64,000 bases of DNA, taken from assembly GCF_026151205.1 (NCBI RefSeq), contig NC_087074.1, forward strand, positions 12,815,182 to 12,879,181. Direction: 5' to 3'. The notes beneath the pieces were generated by a model. That model saw nothing but the letters and a program-made list of their open reading frames with translations. It was not told where the DNA came from and made no database searches. This DNA is from Bolinopsis microptera (taxonomy: Eukaryota; Ctenophora; Tentaculata; Lobata; Bolinopsidae). Numbering within the stretch: position 1 is the first letter of the stretch; every line of letters starts with the position of its first letter. Shown here piece by piece: positions 35,401 to 46,632 of this stretch. The translations under genes were made by a program, and so were the position numbers.

Positions 35401-38400
35401 ATAAAGTTCTCTTAAATTTCCGGGGGGTCTGATACCTACCAGCGACCGTTTTTCTAAAATTAATCTGTCTTTGGTGAATTAAGCTGTTGGCTACAAGTCC
35501 TCAAGGAGTTATGTTGTAGCGTAGGGCATCGTGGTCGATATAAAGATCATAATTAGTATACGCCCAACCTTAATCAACGCTTAAACCTCCTGATTTCCCT
35601 GCCAAAGGAGAATGTAAACTTACCCTGCGATGCAGTTCGAATATACTCCTCAAATATCAGAGCTTCTCGAATGAGAATTGATTTGATTTCTGTTTTGTCC
35701 ACAGAATGAAAGGTCAAATCTTTCAGTTGTCTAGAATTCAATTATGCAATATGCAATATTCAATAAATCACAACTTAATTTAATATTTTCACCTTTTTGA
35801 CCTGTTAAATGACATGTCAAGCAGCTCGAGAGCCACCAATCCCAAACCACCAGGTCAAGTTAATATTCGCGGTCAGAATGACAGCTACCTTCAACCAATC
35901 TATCAGCTCACAGCTGGAACGTGCCATCATACTCCAGCTACCTTCAACCAATCTATCAGCTCACAGCTGGAACATGCCATCATACTCCAGCTACCTTCAA
36001 CCAATCTATCAGCTCACAGCTGGAACGTGCCATCATACTTCAGCTACCTTCAACCAATATATCAGCTCACAGCTGGAACGTGCCATTAAATACTCCAGCT
36101 ACCTTCAACCAATCTATCAGCTCACAGCTGGAACGTGCCATCATACTCCAGCTACCTTCAACCAATCTATCAGCTCACAGCTGGAACGTGCCATCGTACT
36201 CCAGCTACCTTCAACCAATCTATCAGCTCACAGCTGGAACGTGCCATCATACTTCAGCTACCTTCAACCAATCTATCAGCTCACAGCTGGAACGTGCCAT
36301 CATACTCCAGCTACCTTCAACCAATCTATCAGCTCACAGCTGGAACGTGCCATCGTACTCCAGCTACCTTCAACCAATCTATCAGCTCACAGCTGGAACG
36401 TGCCATCATACGCCAGCTACCTTCGACCAATCTATCAGCTCACCGCTGGAACGTGCCATCATACTCCAGCTACCTTCAACCAATCTATCAGCTCACAGCT
36501 GGAACGTGCCATCATACTTCAGCTACCTTCAACCAATCTATCAGCTCACAGCTGGAACGTGCCATCATACTTCAGCTACCTTCAACCAATATATCAGCTC
36601 ACAGCTGGAACGTGCCATCATACTCCAGCTACCTTCAACCAATCTATCAGCTCACAGCTGGAACGTGCCATCGTACTCCAGCTACCTTCAACCAATCTAT
36701 CAGCTCACAGCTGGAACGTGCCATCATACTATACTACAGCTACCTTCAACCAATCTATCAGCTCACAGCTGGAACGTGCCATCATACTCCAGCTACCTTC
36801 AACCAATCTATCAGCTCACAGCTGGAACGTGCCATCATACTCCAGCTACCTTCAACCAATCTATCAGCTCACAGCTGGAACGTGCCATCATACTCCAGCT
36901 ACCTTCAACCAATCTATCAGCTCACAGCTGGAACTCTCCACCTTAGTGTGGTACCACTTTATTTTCGATATACAACTTTCTAGAGATGGACGCTCTCAAT
37001 CTTGAGATATATTACATATTATTAATATGGTGTATATTACATTATGCACATGGCCGTCATGTGGACATGACTCTGTATTATACCTGTTACTTGTATGCAA
37101 TATCCCTTCATTCACCAGGCATCTGAGAGTTTTATATTATAAACCAGTTTTAATGCAAGTTTAATGCTTGCACAATGCACGCGGGCGGCGACATACCAGA
37201 TTAATCGAGAACTTTTAGTTAGGATATCACTTAACTTGATTATTATTACTTTCCTTAACCAACAAAATCAGACATCGACAATATTCTGTGCAGCCACTGT
37301 CATCAGTAAAACGGTCTGCACTCTGTCCAATCCAGCTGACAGAAGTCTCATTAAAGATCCCAAATCAACTTACGGTAGGTCGGAGATTACAATAATTAAA
37401 AGTGCAGTAACGAATGATATTTTGTTAAATATAAGTGATGTTCTGAGTGATTTTTTCATAAAATAGACCTTTTTTCCCATAAGCTTGTACGTGATCTGGC
37501 CACATTTTTAGCGTCCGAATCATAAAGTTCGATATTAATGGGCACAAGCTGCGCTGTATCAATCTATGAACAGCATGCACACAGCTACGATGTACATGGA
37601 TGTCATATGTACTTTGTTCTTCAACCTGTGATACTGGTAACAGCATCAAAAACAATTGCTGTCACAGCTCGTACCAACATATTATTACAAAATAACATTT
37701 CAATATTCTGACAATGTTGGTCACACTTTACATGTGTCAAGATCATATTAAGTGAAGTGTTCATTTTTAAGTGGAAAGGGAGTAAAATCATGATTTTTGA
37801 ATTATTTAACAATTATTGTGCAGGTAAAGAGAAGCCGCTGTTTGACAGAGCAAAGCAAGGTCACGTGATTAACACGGACAACTACTGTCAGATTTGTACC
37901 ACAACAGTGTTAGTCAACATTTAATTGTGTGACGACCGTTTGTTTGGGGACCGGTTTTTGGTACACCGGCCAATGTTCACAAAATCATATGATACATAAC
38001 AATATAATTTTATTTAATATACGCACGAATACTGAATATGAGAATTGAAAATTATGATGTAACCTTTATCGTTATCGACCGTATTATTATATTATTATAT
38101 AATATAATATTCATGATATGAGTGTTGATATAAGTGTTGATTGAGAGCAACATATTTTGTCAGTATATTCTGAAAAATTGTAGAAGATTGTTGAAAATTG
38201 AAGAAGATTGTACTTCACAGTAATTCAAGTAAGATATGAGGATATGAGAGGTGACCACTAACTCATCTTTCAGAGACGTGTCCAGCAGACACTGTTCACA
38301 GTGCCAGAAGTGTATTCTGAGGTTTGACCACCACTGTGATTACATTAACAACTGTGTGGGTCGTCGGAACTACAAGTAAGTTAGCCAACATGTCAACGTG

Positions 38401-41400
38401 ATTAATTAATTAATTAATAATAGTATGTTAGGGTAGAGCGTTGAGAGTAATGTGGAATTATGTATGACTATATCATCAGTTGCATGCGATCTATTATTTT
38501 GCGGTGATAGAAATGAATTGTTGAAGAGCCTTCCTATACCGATCGAGTACCTCTGGAATGAAACATCTACATTATTAATGAAAATAGCAATACTGATAAC
38601 TACGATATGTTATCCCTGAACCAACACGATGGACATATTAGCGACAAGAGAAACTAAAGGTTATAAGTTTATAGTTACAATATTACCATCATATGGCTCT
38701 TACTTGACCACTTGCCTCTATAATATTTCAAATAATTAAAAAAGTCTCATATCTTTACGAGCTTGTAAATAAGTAAAACCAATAACGTTTATATCAATAT
38801 GATGGATATGTAGATTAAGATAGCAAACTATTCTTCCCATTGAATAAGCCTCTGATCATAGCTTCTGTTTTAGTGTTTAATTGTCGCTGACTTTGTTCCT
38901 TCAGTTGTCTCCATCTCTTTTCCCCTTTTTGATATCACCTTATTCACCAGCAGACATACGCTCATAATTGAAATCCAGAAATTCACAAAGCATCAGTTTC
39001 TTCGTCTTCTTGTTGTGGGTTCCAAAGACGATGACTCTGCCTGGTGTCAGCCAGCCTCCGACCCCACACATAGCATCACTCATACTACTTTTCACATTCA
39101 CCTCGTCACCAATGACGTAGTCCCTTCCAGCGTCCCGGTGTACTTTCGTAACTACAGCAACAGCTGCCGCTTTTTGTGAGTACAGAGCTCCTGGGTTTTC
39201 CCATACTCTATTTCGTCCCAGAGGTTTCTTCTTAGCGGGTTTTGAGTGCAAGACTTTTTGTATCCGCACTTCGATGATGCTCTCTTTTGGATCACGGTCA
39301 TACGGGTTACTTCCCATGTAGCAGGAGCAGGTAGCTCCTAACTGGAGTAAACACGCTAACAGTATCACTAGCTTCATCCTAGTAGTGATAAATTGTTAGT
39401 GGTAAACTGACAACTTCAAATCTGTACAAACATAGAATATATTATGTAGTGTTTAATTTGACTAGATAAAAAATCTGTATAAACCGTGATGTTATCATAG
39501 CATAGCATAATTTACACATTAAAAATAGAATATACAATATACAATGATGGTAAAAGTAGGAGTTTAAAACGTGGTAAATATAAAAGTTTTAGAAAATGAT
39601 AAACAATTTAGATGTATCAAAGGAAACTTGAAGAAGCAACAGAGGAATGTTAACCCAACCAAAGGAATTGAAGCTGGTTAAATTCCTAAACTCAAACCGA
39701 GTTAATTTTTTGATGATTTCATAAAGAGATAAGAAGATAATTTGATTTAGAAAATCGTTGCCTGCGTTGCTAGGAAAGGTTATCTTCCGGTAAACTTCAT
39801 CATCTCGTCCGTGTTAGATTTATTAGATTAACGATTAAGGGTGATCAGTTGAAATCAGTCCCGGATATACTTTTTATAAATTACCTGATGTTTCAACGGA
39901 AAAAATAGAGTTTTAAATATATGCCCAGATTTATTAGTGTTCAATAATGCACCATGTAATAATAAATGTCCTAGCCAACTAGAACTGTACCTCAATTTGT
40001 GTTGGTTCTTGTCTGTTACAAGCGAGATCTTACTTTTTGATTAGAGACTGGGTAAAGAATACAGATGCTCCCTCCAGAGGGTCTCTTATAAATCAAATAG
40101 ACCAGCTCAATAACCTTAACTGGTGCTCACTACCTGGTGCTCTCCGGTATATCCTGCGCGGCACGTGTTTCATTCATTTCATTATTTTTAACATCTCCAT
40201 CTGGTACACGTGATGAGCAATATGCTGTGATGAATGTCTGCGTGGGACGCTTACTTGGCTAGAAATTCTCAAATAAATGATAGCACCAACACGATACGCC
40301 TCCTCTGGGTGCCATGATTATTACTGTACTGTAATTTTCTGATTTGCTGTGCCAGCCGTTACCGCTGTAACTTAGCCAGACCGGGAGTATATCCTGGCGC
40401 GAGTCCAATCCGAGCATCTGTTTTAGTTTTAGGGTCGCCATGGAGGGGTGTTGATAAAGAGTACTTTTTCTCAAAGTAGCGCAAGACGTGGTATTGTTCT
40501 GTGCTCAATCCTTGCATTATAGCAACCTCATAGGTGTTAGCTCTTCAATAGAATGGGTGTCAAACCAGACAGTGATCATTGTTAGAGGGTTTAACCTACC
40601 AGCCTAGACATTCTTCCGCCTATAAGATTAGTTTGGTGTAATACGACCTCGTCTGATTTGATAATTGATTGCAACCGGTACAGGATGCCAACTAACCATT
40701 ATGATATTATAATATTAAGAATTACAGTCGGAGCATCTGTTGCTGGATCAGGCAAAAGTTTCCCAACCGTAACAAACACTTCTCTCAGGTACTACATAAC
40801 CTTACTGATGTCTGCCTCAATCTACAGTCTCATAGTTTTCACCAATATTCTCTACATCATTTACCACTTCTGCTTCATGGAGACGCAGTTCTTCAAAATT
40901 CTAGGTAAAATAAATATTGAATATTTTAACGTTCAGGGAGCTGATTGTGACAAATTGATTTAGGGTTTTCTCAAACAACTTGACAAGATGTCTAATTCTT
41001 TAATGTCAGTGCAATGGTTGATTTTGAAGTTATAGTCACATTAAAGCTATAAAGTTATTAAGCTATAAAGTTATTAATATGTATGAATATTGCGTTCAAT
41101 CATCAAATTTGAGATTCCCACCGACTCGTTAGTCACCTTTGACATAAAAATCAGATTTCTTTTTCGCCCTCTGAAGCATTTTGCTTCAACTATTTTAGGA
41201 CTCAAGAATTAAATAGGGGTATTTATCTTCCGTTTATGTCGAAAATATATATTACAAATTAAAATTGCTGATGCCAAAGCAATTCAATTTAAAATTTGAA
41301 TTTAATCGATTTTCGATTACAGTTGATATTGAAACTAATGTCAAAGAAGCTAATAGCGATCATGATATAGACTGTAAACAATGAATATTTTAATATTTAT

Positions 41401-42543
41401 TAAAAATGATATAAACTATGCACAAATGGATCAAATTCATTAAAAAAGAATTAAAAGTCATTTACAAATACAATTCTAATTCGATCTCCTGCACACGATA
41501 TATTGAGTATGTAGACCATTGCCTAACTTGTTCACACAGCCAAAAATCCTCATGAAGGCATCTTCATTATCGTATTACCAGGTTAAATCAAGTAACGAAA
41601 TTAACAAATAAAACGAAACCTTTGAAGAACCCTTACACTGCTGCAGCTGCAGAGATCATTATAGTAATGTTTTGAGTGGCAACGAACCGTAGCAACAAGA
41701 ATTGGATACTTTTTGGAACACGCGAAAATAATTATTAATATTAAAGTTTTCACTATCGCTTCGCAGTGTAACAAGACGCGCGCGCGCGAACCTACAATTT
41801 ATGAATTTAATGGTTAGCCGGTCACATACTGTGTAACACATGTGCAAACTAAAATTTGTAAAACTAAAACTTTGTCTTTAGTTCAGATCCGACATAATAT
41901 TATCTGACAACGTAGAAATAATGATCAGCTAAGATCTACAATAAACTCAGAAATTCTCAGGTCGTGACCATCCTACGATATTTGGTTACAAAGTCTCCAG
42001 TGCTACAATAATATCGCTTCTAGTCATCTTTTTAGTGCTAGCTGTTATTGCCTTCATCTGGTCTCAAATCTCTGCAGACTTCATCTTTATCTTATTTGGC
42101 ACGGCTGGACAACGTGGGATTATTATGTTAGACCCAAAGCTGAGCGGGAACAGCATTCCTATTGGAAATACGAGGTAAGTTAAATATATAAAATTGGACT
42201 GCAGTCGACACATCAATATTTTTCAAACAAACGTCCCTTACTGAATAGCTCCGTTCTCTCTAAACCGAAACCGCTCAGAATTTCTAAAAATAGCACTGGC
42301 TCGTAGAAAAAAAAGCAGAATGTGCACAGTCACAGTGCAGTGATCACCCCTAATCACTACCACTCAACTCAGGCGGAACGAGATGGTAGAGTAGAATTCT
42401 CGGTAACAGAGGTGTCAACCGCTCCCACTTCAACCACAGACCTCGAACTAAAGACCAACTCCGGGCGGAAACTGTCTGAGAAATTGTGCAAAGTTTTGCA
42501 GCCGGACAACAAAACAAGTCCGATGCCACCGCATACTGTCTAG
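32407..42543 (+). CDS. DHHC-type protein S-acyltransferase (ZDHHC1/11-like)
   Basis: Exons are 32407-32466, 32674-32769, 37272-37374, 37824-37908, 38274-38375, 40789-40904, 41961-42174 and a last exon from 42307. All junction phases agree. The product is a four-helix Golgi/ER-type palmitoyltransferase. TM1/TM2 are in exons 2-3, then NPADRSL (the DPAD-like motif before the zinc domain), the cysteine-rich domain [12 protein letters not shown] with the catalytic [17 protein letters not shown] intact, then TM3 and TM4. The start [13 protein letters not shown] resembles the NGW-x-WP-x-x-x-LQ start of ZDHHC1. In the last exon the frame reaches TGA at 42343 after a run of eight A; one more base would instead open a 78-codon hydrophilic tail to TAG 42543. 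The start is 7 nt after a 3' splice site. Intron 2 is U12-type. Confidence 0.9.
33003..33057 (+). repeat. Short tandem GTAGTAACC
   Basis: Five to six copies of a 9-bp unit inside the U12 intron. Confidence 0.7.
34968..35022 (+). repeat. Short tandem GGATTATGTC
   Basis: Five copies of a 10-bp unit. A second 10-bp tandem (aactgacagg, about eight copies) lies at 35173-35246. Confidence 0.8.
35882..36935 (+). repeat. 53-bp minisatellite, about 20 copies, in the U12 intron
   Basis: Unit ctaccttcaaccaatctatc + agctcacagctggaacgtgc + catcatactccag. Each copy contains CCAAT and the E-box CAGCTG. Since 53 is not a multiple of three, all three plus frames stay open across the array by cycling; these are not genes. 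One copy is extended (atactatactacag) at about 36728. Confidence 0.95.
37940..38075 (-). mobile_element. Solo LINE 3' end in zDHHC intron 4
   Basis: Matches the 3' UTR of the LINE at 6925 (tttggggaccggtttttggt, then ataacaatataattttattt). Flanked by the 7-bp duplication CGACCGT (37933-37939, 38076-38082). A strongly 5'-truncated insertion. Confidence 0.85.
38940..39377 (-). CDS. Secreted TIMP/netrin-like (NTR) domain protein
   Basis: A single-exon 145-residue frame. A signal peptide ([16 protein letters not shown]) is followed by a mature N-terminus CSC. In TIMPs, Cys1 at the free N-terminus coordinates the metalloproteinase zinc. Four cysteines remain in the mature chain (CxC, then AMCGVGG and LMLCEFLDF), the number needed for the two disulfides that tie the CxC to the body in TIMP N-domains. 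The GRVIVFG segment matches the YLIAG-type strand of the fold. There is no C-domain, so it is N-domain only. It lies antisense inside zDHHC intron 5, and its ATG is 1 nt after a 3' splice site (actag|g). Inhibitory activity is inferred, not shown. Confidence 0.85.
   Translation of the reverse strand: MKLVILLACLLQLGATCSCYMGSNPYDRDPKESIIEVRIQKVLHSKPAKKKPLGRNRVWENPGALYSQKAAAVAVVTKVHRDAGRDYVIGDEVNVKSSMSDAMCGVGGWLTPGRVIVFGTHNKKTKKLMLCEFLDFNYERMSAGE
39378..40788. other. Rest of zDHHC intron 5
   Basis: No exon is supported. A 71-codon minus frame at 40259-40474 has no recognisable domain. Confidence 0.4.
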
Positions 42544-43349
42544 TTTGCAACTATAATATACAACCAAACTAGGATTTTAATGAGTGTTTTGTTTCAGTTG
42601 TGTTAAATGATCATATTATGTTTTTTGTGGTTTTTCGGGTAAATCATGATACACTTTTAAGGTAATTTCGAAACTATACATATTTTTGATTATTATAGCT
42701 GGATATTAAACTATTATAATTATTAAAAACTGCAGTCGTACTTGACTCTCAATGAATTTCGAGCTAAAATTCCAGATTAGAATGATTATTATTAAATTTA
42801 GTTCCTGGTCTTAATTCGTCTGATGCCTAAAGCTTTGAAATTAGAACTTGAACCATTAAGGGGGGGGGGGGGGGGTTCACCCTGATTTTTTTGTGAAACT
42901 TGGTTTCGAGATAGCAGTTGACCAACAAACTAGGACCAGTGACCGAACTTTTGAGGGGGTCCCGGACCCTAACCGCGAAACGGTGCCCGCGGGGCAGCCA
43001 CGCCCATATTTGGTCCAAATTAGGCCCAATTTAGCCAAATACCCTGAACATGCCCAAAATCCAGATTTTAGGTGCTCTACTTGTAGCTAGTGGTTCCCTG
43101 AACTCGTATATGAATTTTCATCAAGATTGGACAAAAAATGAATGAGTTATGAGCAAAAAACCATATGACCATATTTGGGCATACGCACCAAATTTGATCG
43201 ATTTTGGCCCATAAATTGGGCCAAATTAGCTGTCTTTCCGAAAAGGTATAACAAATTTAGTACTGTGAAAATTCTCACAGTCTCTAGAAAACAATGGTAC
43301 AAAAAATTTTAAAATCCGAGCAAGTTTATTTATATCGTGCACCCCCTAG

Positions 43350-43858
43350 TACCTTACAAGACATATTTATAACGTACGAAATGTGGCGGTTTTCCGAAAA
43401 TTTCGCCATATTTTCGGACCGCCAAAATTTCGGTCGTCGTAATAGAATCCGTCGCATTATCTTTTAGCTTATTTCAATGACTGTGCCTTCACTGCTTTAT
43501 TTTGTTTCTAAAAAGTAATATCAAGTAAAATAAATAAATAAATTCTGGCATCTTGGGACAAATTATTACCACACCAATGACGAATTGAATGTCAAGCAAT
43601 ACAGTTTAAATTTGCATTAAAATACATGTATGTGCTAACATGAAAGTCTTACAGTCTTAATACAGACTAAGTTTGAACATGATTTTACCGAATTTCAGAA
43701 ATTTCCTTACTGCTTACTGTCACAAAAATGATAAAAAATACCCTTATTTTCTGTGACGTCCGAAATTTGACGGTTTTTGTTCAATTTCGCCATATTTTCG
43801 GACCGCCAAAATTTCGGTCGTCGCAAATTGGTCCGCCACAAAAAAGTCTTGTAAGGTA
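43350..43858. mobile_element. 509-bp TA-flanked MITE, TACCTTACAAGAC type
   Basis: Ends TACCTTACAAGACATATTTA and aaaaaagtcttgtaaggta. Inner blocks (ccatattttcggaccgccaa + aatttcggtcgtcg) occur twice, near each end. It lies inside the left arm of the TTAA foldback. Confidence 0.85.
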
Positions 43859-44076
43859 GATGGTCTCCGGATAAGGTTATGGAACTGCAAACCGGGGAAA
43901 TATCCGGAGAAAAATCAGTAGACGATCTCCGTCTAATAATTTGGCATAATATCCGCTATGGAACTGGGGGGTCACGCCGTAGAGTCTTACGCCGTAAAGT
44001 CCCGGACCCGTATAAATATAATGACCGTTGTAATGACCGCTGTAATGACCGCCAGTCTAACTTTAATTCTTTTCAG

Positions 44077-44234
44077 GTGTCACTGCATCTGGACCGACTA
44101 TAGCAAGCGACGGCATTGCTGCAACCCTTACTTGCAGCCTGTCGGATGTCAGTGCCAGTATGAAGTTAGCCATGACTTCTGGAGCAGTCAAGTGGAAGGG
44201 TGGTGATATAAGCGGCGACTCATTCATTTTTTGA
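44077..44234 (+). pseudogene. Ig-like exon fragment captured in the foldback element
   Basis: After a good acceptor (attcttttcag) the frame reads GPTIASDGIAATLTCSLSDV, then about 11 residues, AVKWKGGD and a stop in the foldback sequence. The TLTC..(about 18)..KW spacing resembles the first cysteine and core Trp of an Ig-like domain. It is surrounded by transposon sequence, so it looks like a host exon copied into the element. The Ig assignment rests on this spacing only. Confidence 0.4.
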
Positions 44235-45341
44235 TTGGACAAAAAATGAATGAGTTATGAGCAAAAAACCATATGACCATATTTGGGCATACGCACCAAA
44301 TTTGATCGATTTTGGCCCATAAATTGGTCAAATATCAATATTTTTGAATAAAACCAACTTTATATGGAAGGTAAGCCTATACTACACATTATCTATGATT
44401 ATCAGCTCTGTATCTACCTAACAGTGGATTCTGTATTCAAATAATCGCAAAAAATGAACAAAATTGCCCATATCTCAGTTCGCGATATTTGCAAAACTGA
44501 CTTCGCTCAAAACAATAGAACTCAATAGGGTTTCAATATTTTTTCATGAAATTTTCAGAATCAACGTAGAATTGTCTCATGACCTTAAGTTTTGGGACAG
44601 AATTTTGAGTTAGGCCTTTAAAAAAATTTGGCGGCCAAATTCCAAAATTTGCACTGCTAAATTTAGAATTTGGCCGCCAAATTTTTTTAAAGGCCTAACT
44701 CAAAATTCTGTCCCAAAACTTAAGGTCATGAGACAATTCTACGTTGATACTGAAAATTTCATGAAAAAATATTGAAACCCTATTGAGTTCTATTGTTTTG
44801 AGCGAAGTCAGTTTTGCAAATATCGCGAACTGAGATATGGGCAATTTTGTTCATTTTTTGCGATTATTTGAACACAGAATCCACAGTTAGGTAGATACAG
44901 AGCTGATAATCATAGATAATGTGTAGTATAGGCTTACCTTTCATATAAAGTTGGTTTTATTCAAAAATATTGATATTTGACCAATTTATGGGCCAAAATC
45001 GATCAAATTTGGTGCGTATGCCCAAATATGGTCATATGGTTTTTTGCTCATAACTCATTCATTTTTTGTCCAATCTTGATGAAAATTCATATACGAGTTC
45101 AGGAAACCACTAGCTACAAGTAGAGCACCTAAAATCTGGATTTTGGGCATGTTCAGGGTATTTGGCTAAATTGGGCCTAATTTGGACCAAATATGGGCGT
45201 GGCTGCCCCGCGGGCACCGTTTGGCGGTTAGGGTCCGGGACCCCCTCAAAAGTTTGGTCACTGGTCCTAGTTTGTTGGTCAACTGCTATCTCGAAACCAA
45301 GTTTCACAAAAAAATCAGGGTGAACCCCCCCCCCCCCTTAA

Positions 45342-46632
45342 GTATAGTGATCTTTTTAAATCTTCCGCTGACATATTTTGGGAAAGTAAACTGTAAATCT
45401 TTTAAAGGATATATTAAACGATACTCATCCCAAAGTCTCACTCTCCATAATTATACTGCAATCTAAATCAAAATGAATGCATATTTAACTTATTGCACCT
45501 TCGTCACTGGTCTTAAGTGACACTTCAGCTTCTTCCTCGCTCAAATACTCTATCCTGCCGAGGGGTTATATCGCGTGCGTCATTTTGAAACAGATAACTC
45601 TGCCTTATTTCATAATTATTTACCAAGAGAGGGATGGTTAGGCGGTTTTGTAAGCTCACTAACGTGTAGCTCAAGTGGTGACTCTTATTGTCTGGAATGT
45701 TTGTGACGTCACAAGTTTGTCTGCTTTAGATTGACGCACGGGTGACGCTTTCTATTGGAGAGATTGTGGTTTTATTGGGAAGAGTTCTCACCAAAGCACC
45801 ACAAGGCATATTAACAGAATTTTACCAAGATATGAAATGAGGACGTTTTGATTTCTCAAATATGAGTGATATGACACTTAATTTGAGTGAGTGAAGTTTA
45901 AGAGCCTTACAGTAAGAGCCTTAGGGCTTAGCCCCTTACATCGCTTAAAGAGTGAAGTCTTCGTCAGTTCATAAAATAATACATTTTTTTTTTCAAACTC
46001 GTTAGTTTTGCATAAGTTAAAATGGGCGATGATATATCATTTATTTTACAGTTTCATTATTCACAAATATGTATGTATTTGTAATTAATTGTTTTCTGAT
46101 CAAATATGTGTTTCAGATCAAATATGTTTTGCTGGCAAATAAACATATTGCCAAAATTAACAATCACACAGTAGTGATTTTCAAAGCCAAGAAAATCATC
46201 ATATTATACCAAATATATCCAATCTCGATATCGTCTCGGAATTAAATACTTCTCATTGGTGTCACTGTGCAATCTTATAATTACGAGAAGGGTTCTGGTC
46301 CCATACAATCAGCACGAATAACAGAAATATCAAACTTTTATTATTCTTAAAAGGAGAAACACCTTTTCCATTAGATATCAGTTCAACACTTTTAAACAAG
46401 ATATCCACAAAAAAACAATCCTCTAGATATTTTAGGTGTATAAGCTGACATGTTTTTAATTGCTTGGGTTGCTCAAGCTACGTTGCTGCTACGCTAATGG
46501 GTGGTGTTTAATTCACCATAATTCACTGAAGCTAAACTATAGCTTGGATTATGATTTTAATCGTCTTCTGTTCACAACAGTTCAGATTTAGTCATCAATA
46601 AAAGGCTGCTCTCCGTAAATGAAAAGTAACTT
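45342..46632. other. Intergenic stretch between foldback and minus-strand gene
   Basis: AT-rich; no exon or RNA gene is recognised. Confidence 0.4.

Larger units (their letters stand above)
32770..37271 (+). other. U12-type (minor spliceosome) intron of the zDHHC gene
   Basis: The donor is GTATCCTTT (32770-32778), a perfect match to the U12 consensus. A branch-site match TTCCTTAAC ends about 12 nt before the acceptor tcag (37268-37271). Splicing here joins ATA to ACA in phase 0 and gives the expected TM2 length before NPAD. No U2-type donor in exon 2 gives a compatible phase with the visible acceptors. Confidence 0.85.
42856..45341. mobile_element. 2.5-kb TTAA foldback element with interrupted left arm
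   Basis: TTAA followed by a G-run (42856-42874) mirrors a C-run followed by TTAA (45326-45341). The right arm 44655-45341 is continuous. Its complement is split into 42856-43219 and 44233-44650. A 95-bp stretch of the arm (gattggacaaaaaatgaatg onward) is present twice in the left half (43125-43219, 44233-44327), flanking the extra DNA. The same 65-codon frame appears in both outer arms (42893 plus, 45110 minus) because of the palindrome. No transposase is seen. Confidence 0.85.

Noticed and set aside
35809-37005. Three overlapping frames of 280-400 codons
   Set aside because: They arise from the 53-bp tandem array cycling through frames, inside a U12 intron.
42893-45307. Two 65-residue genes facing each other
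   Set aside because: They are mirror copies in the arms of the TTAA foldback and have no known domain.
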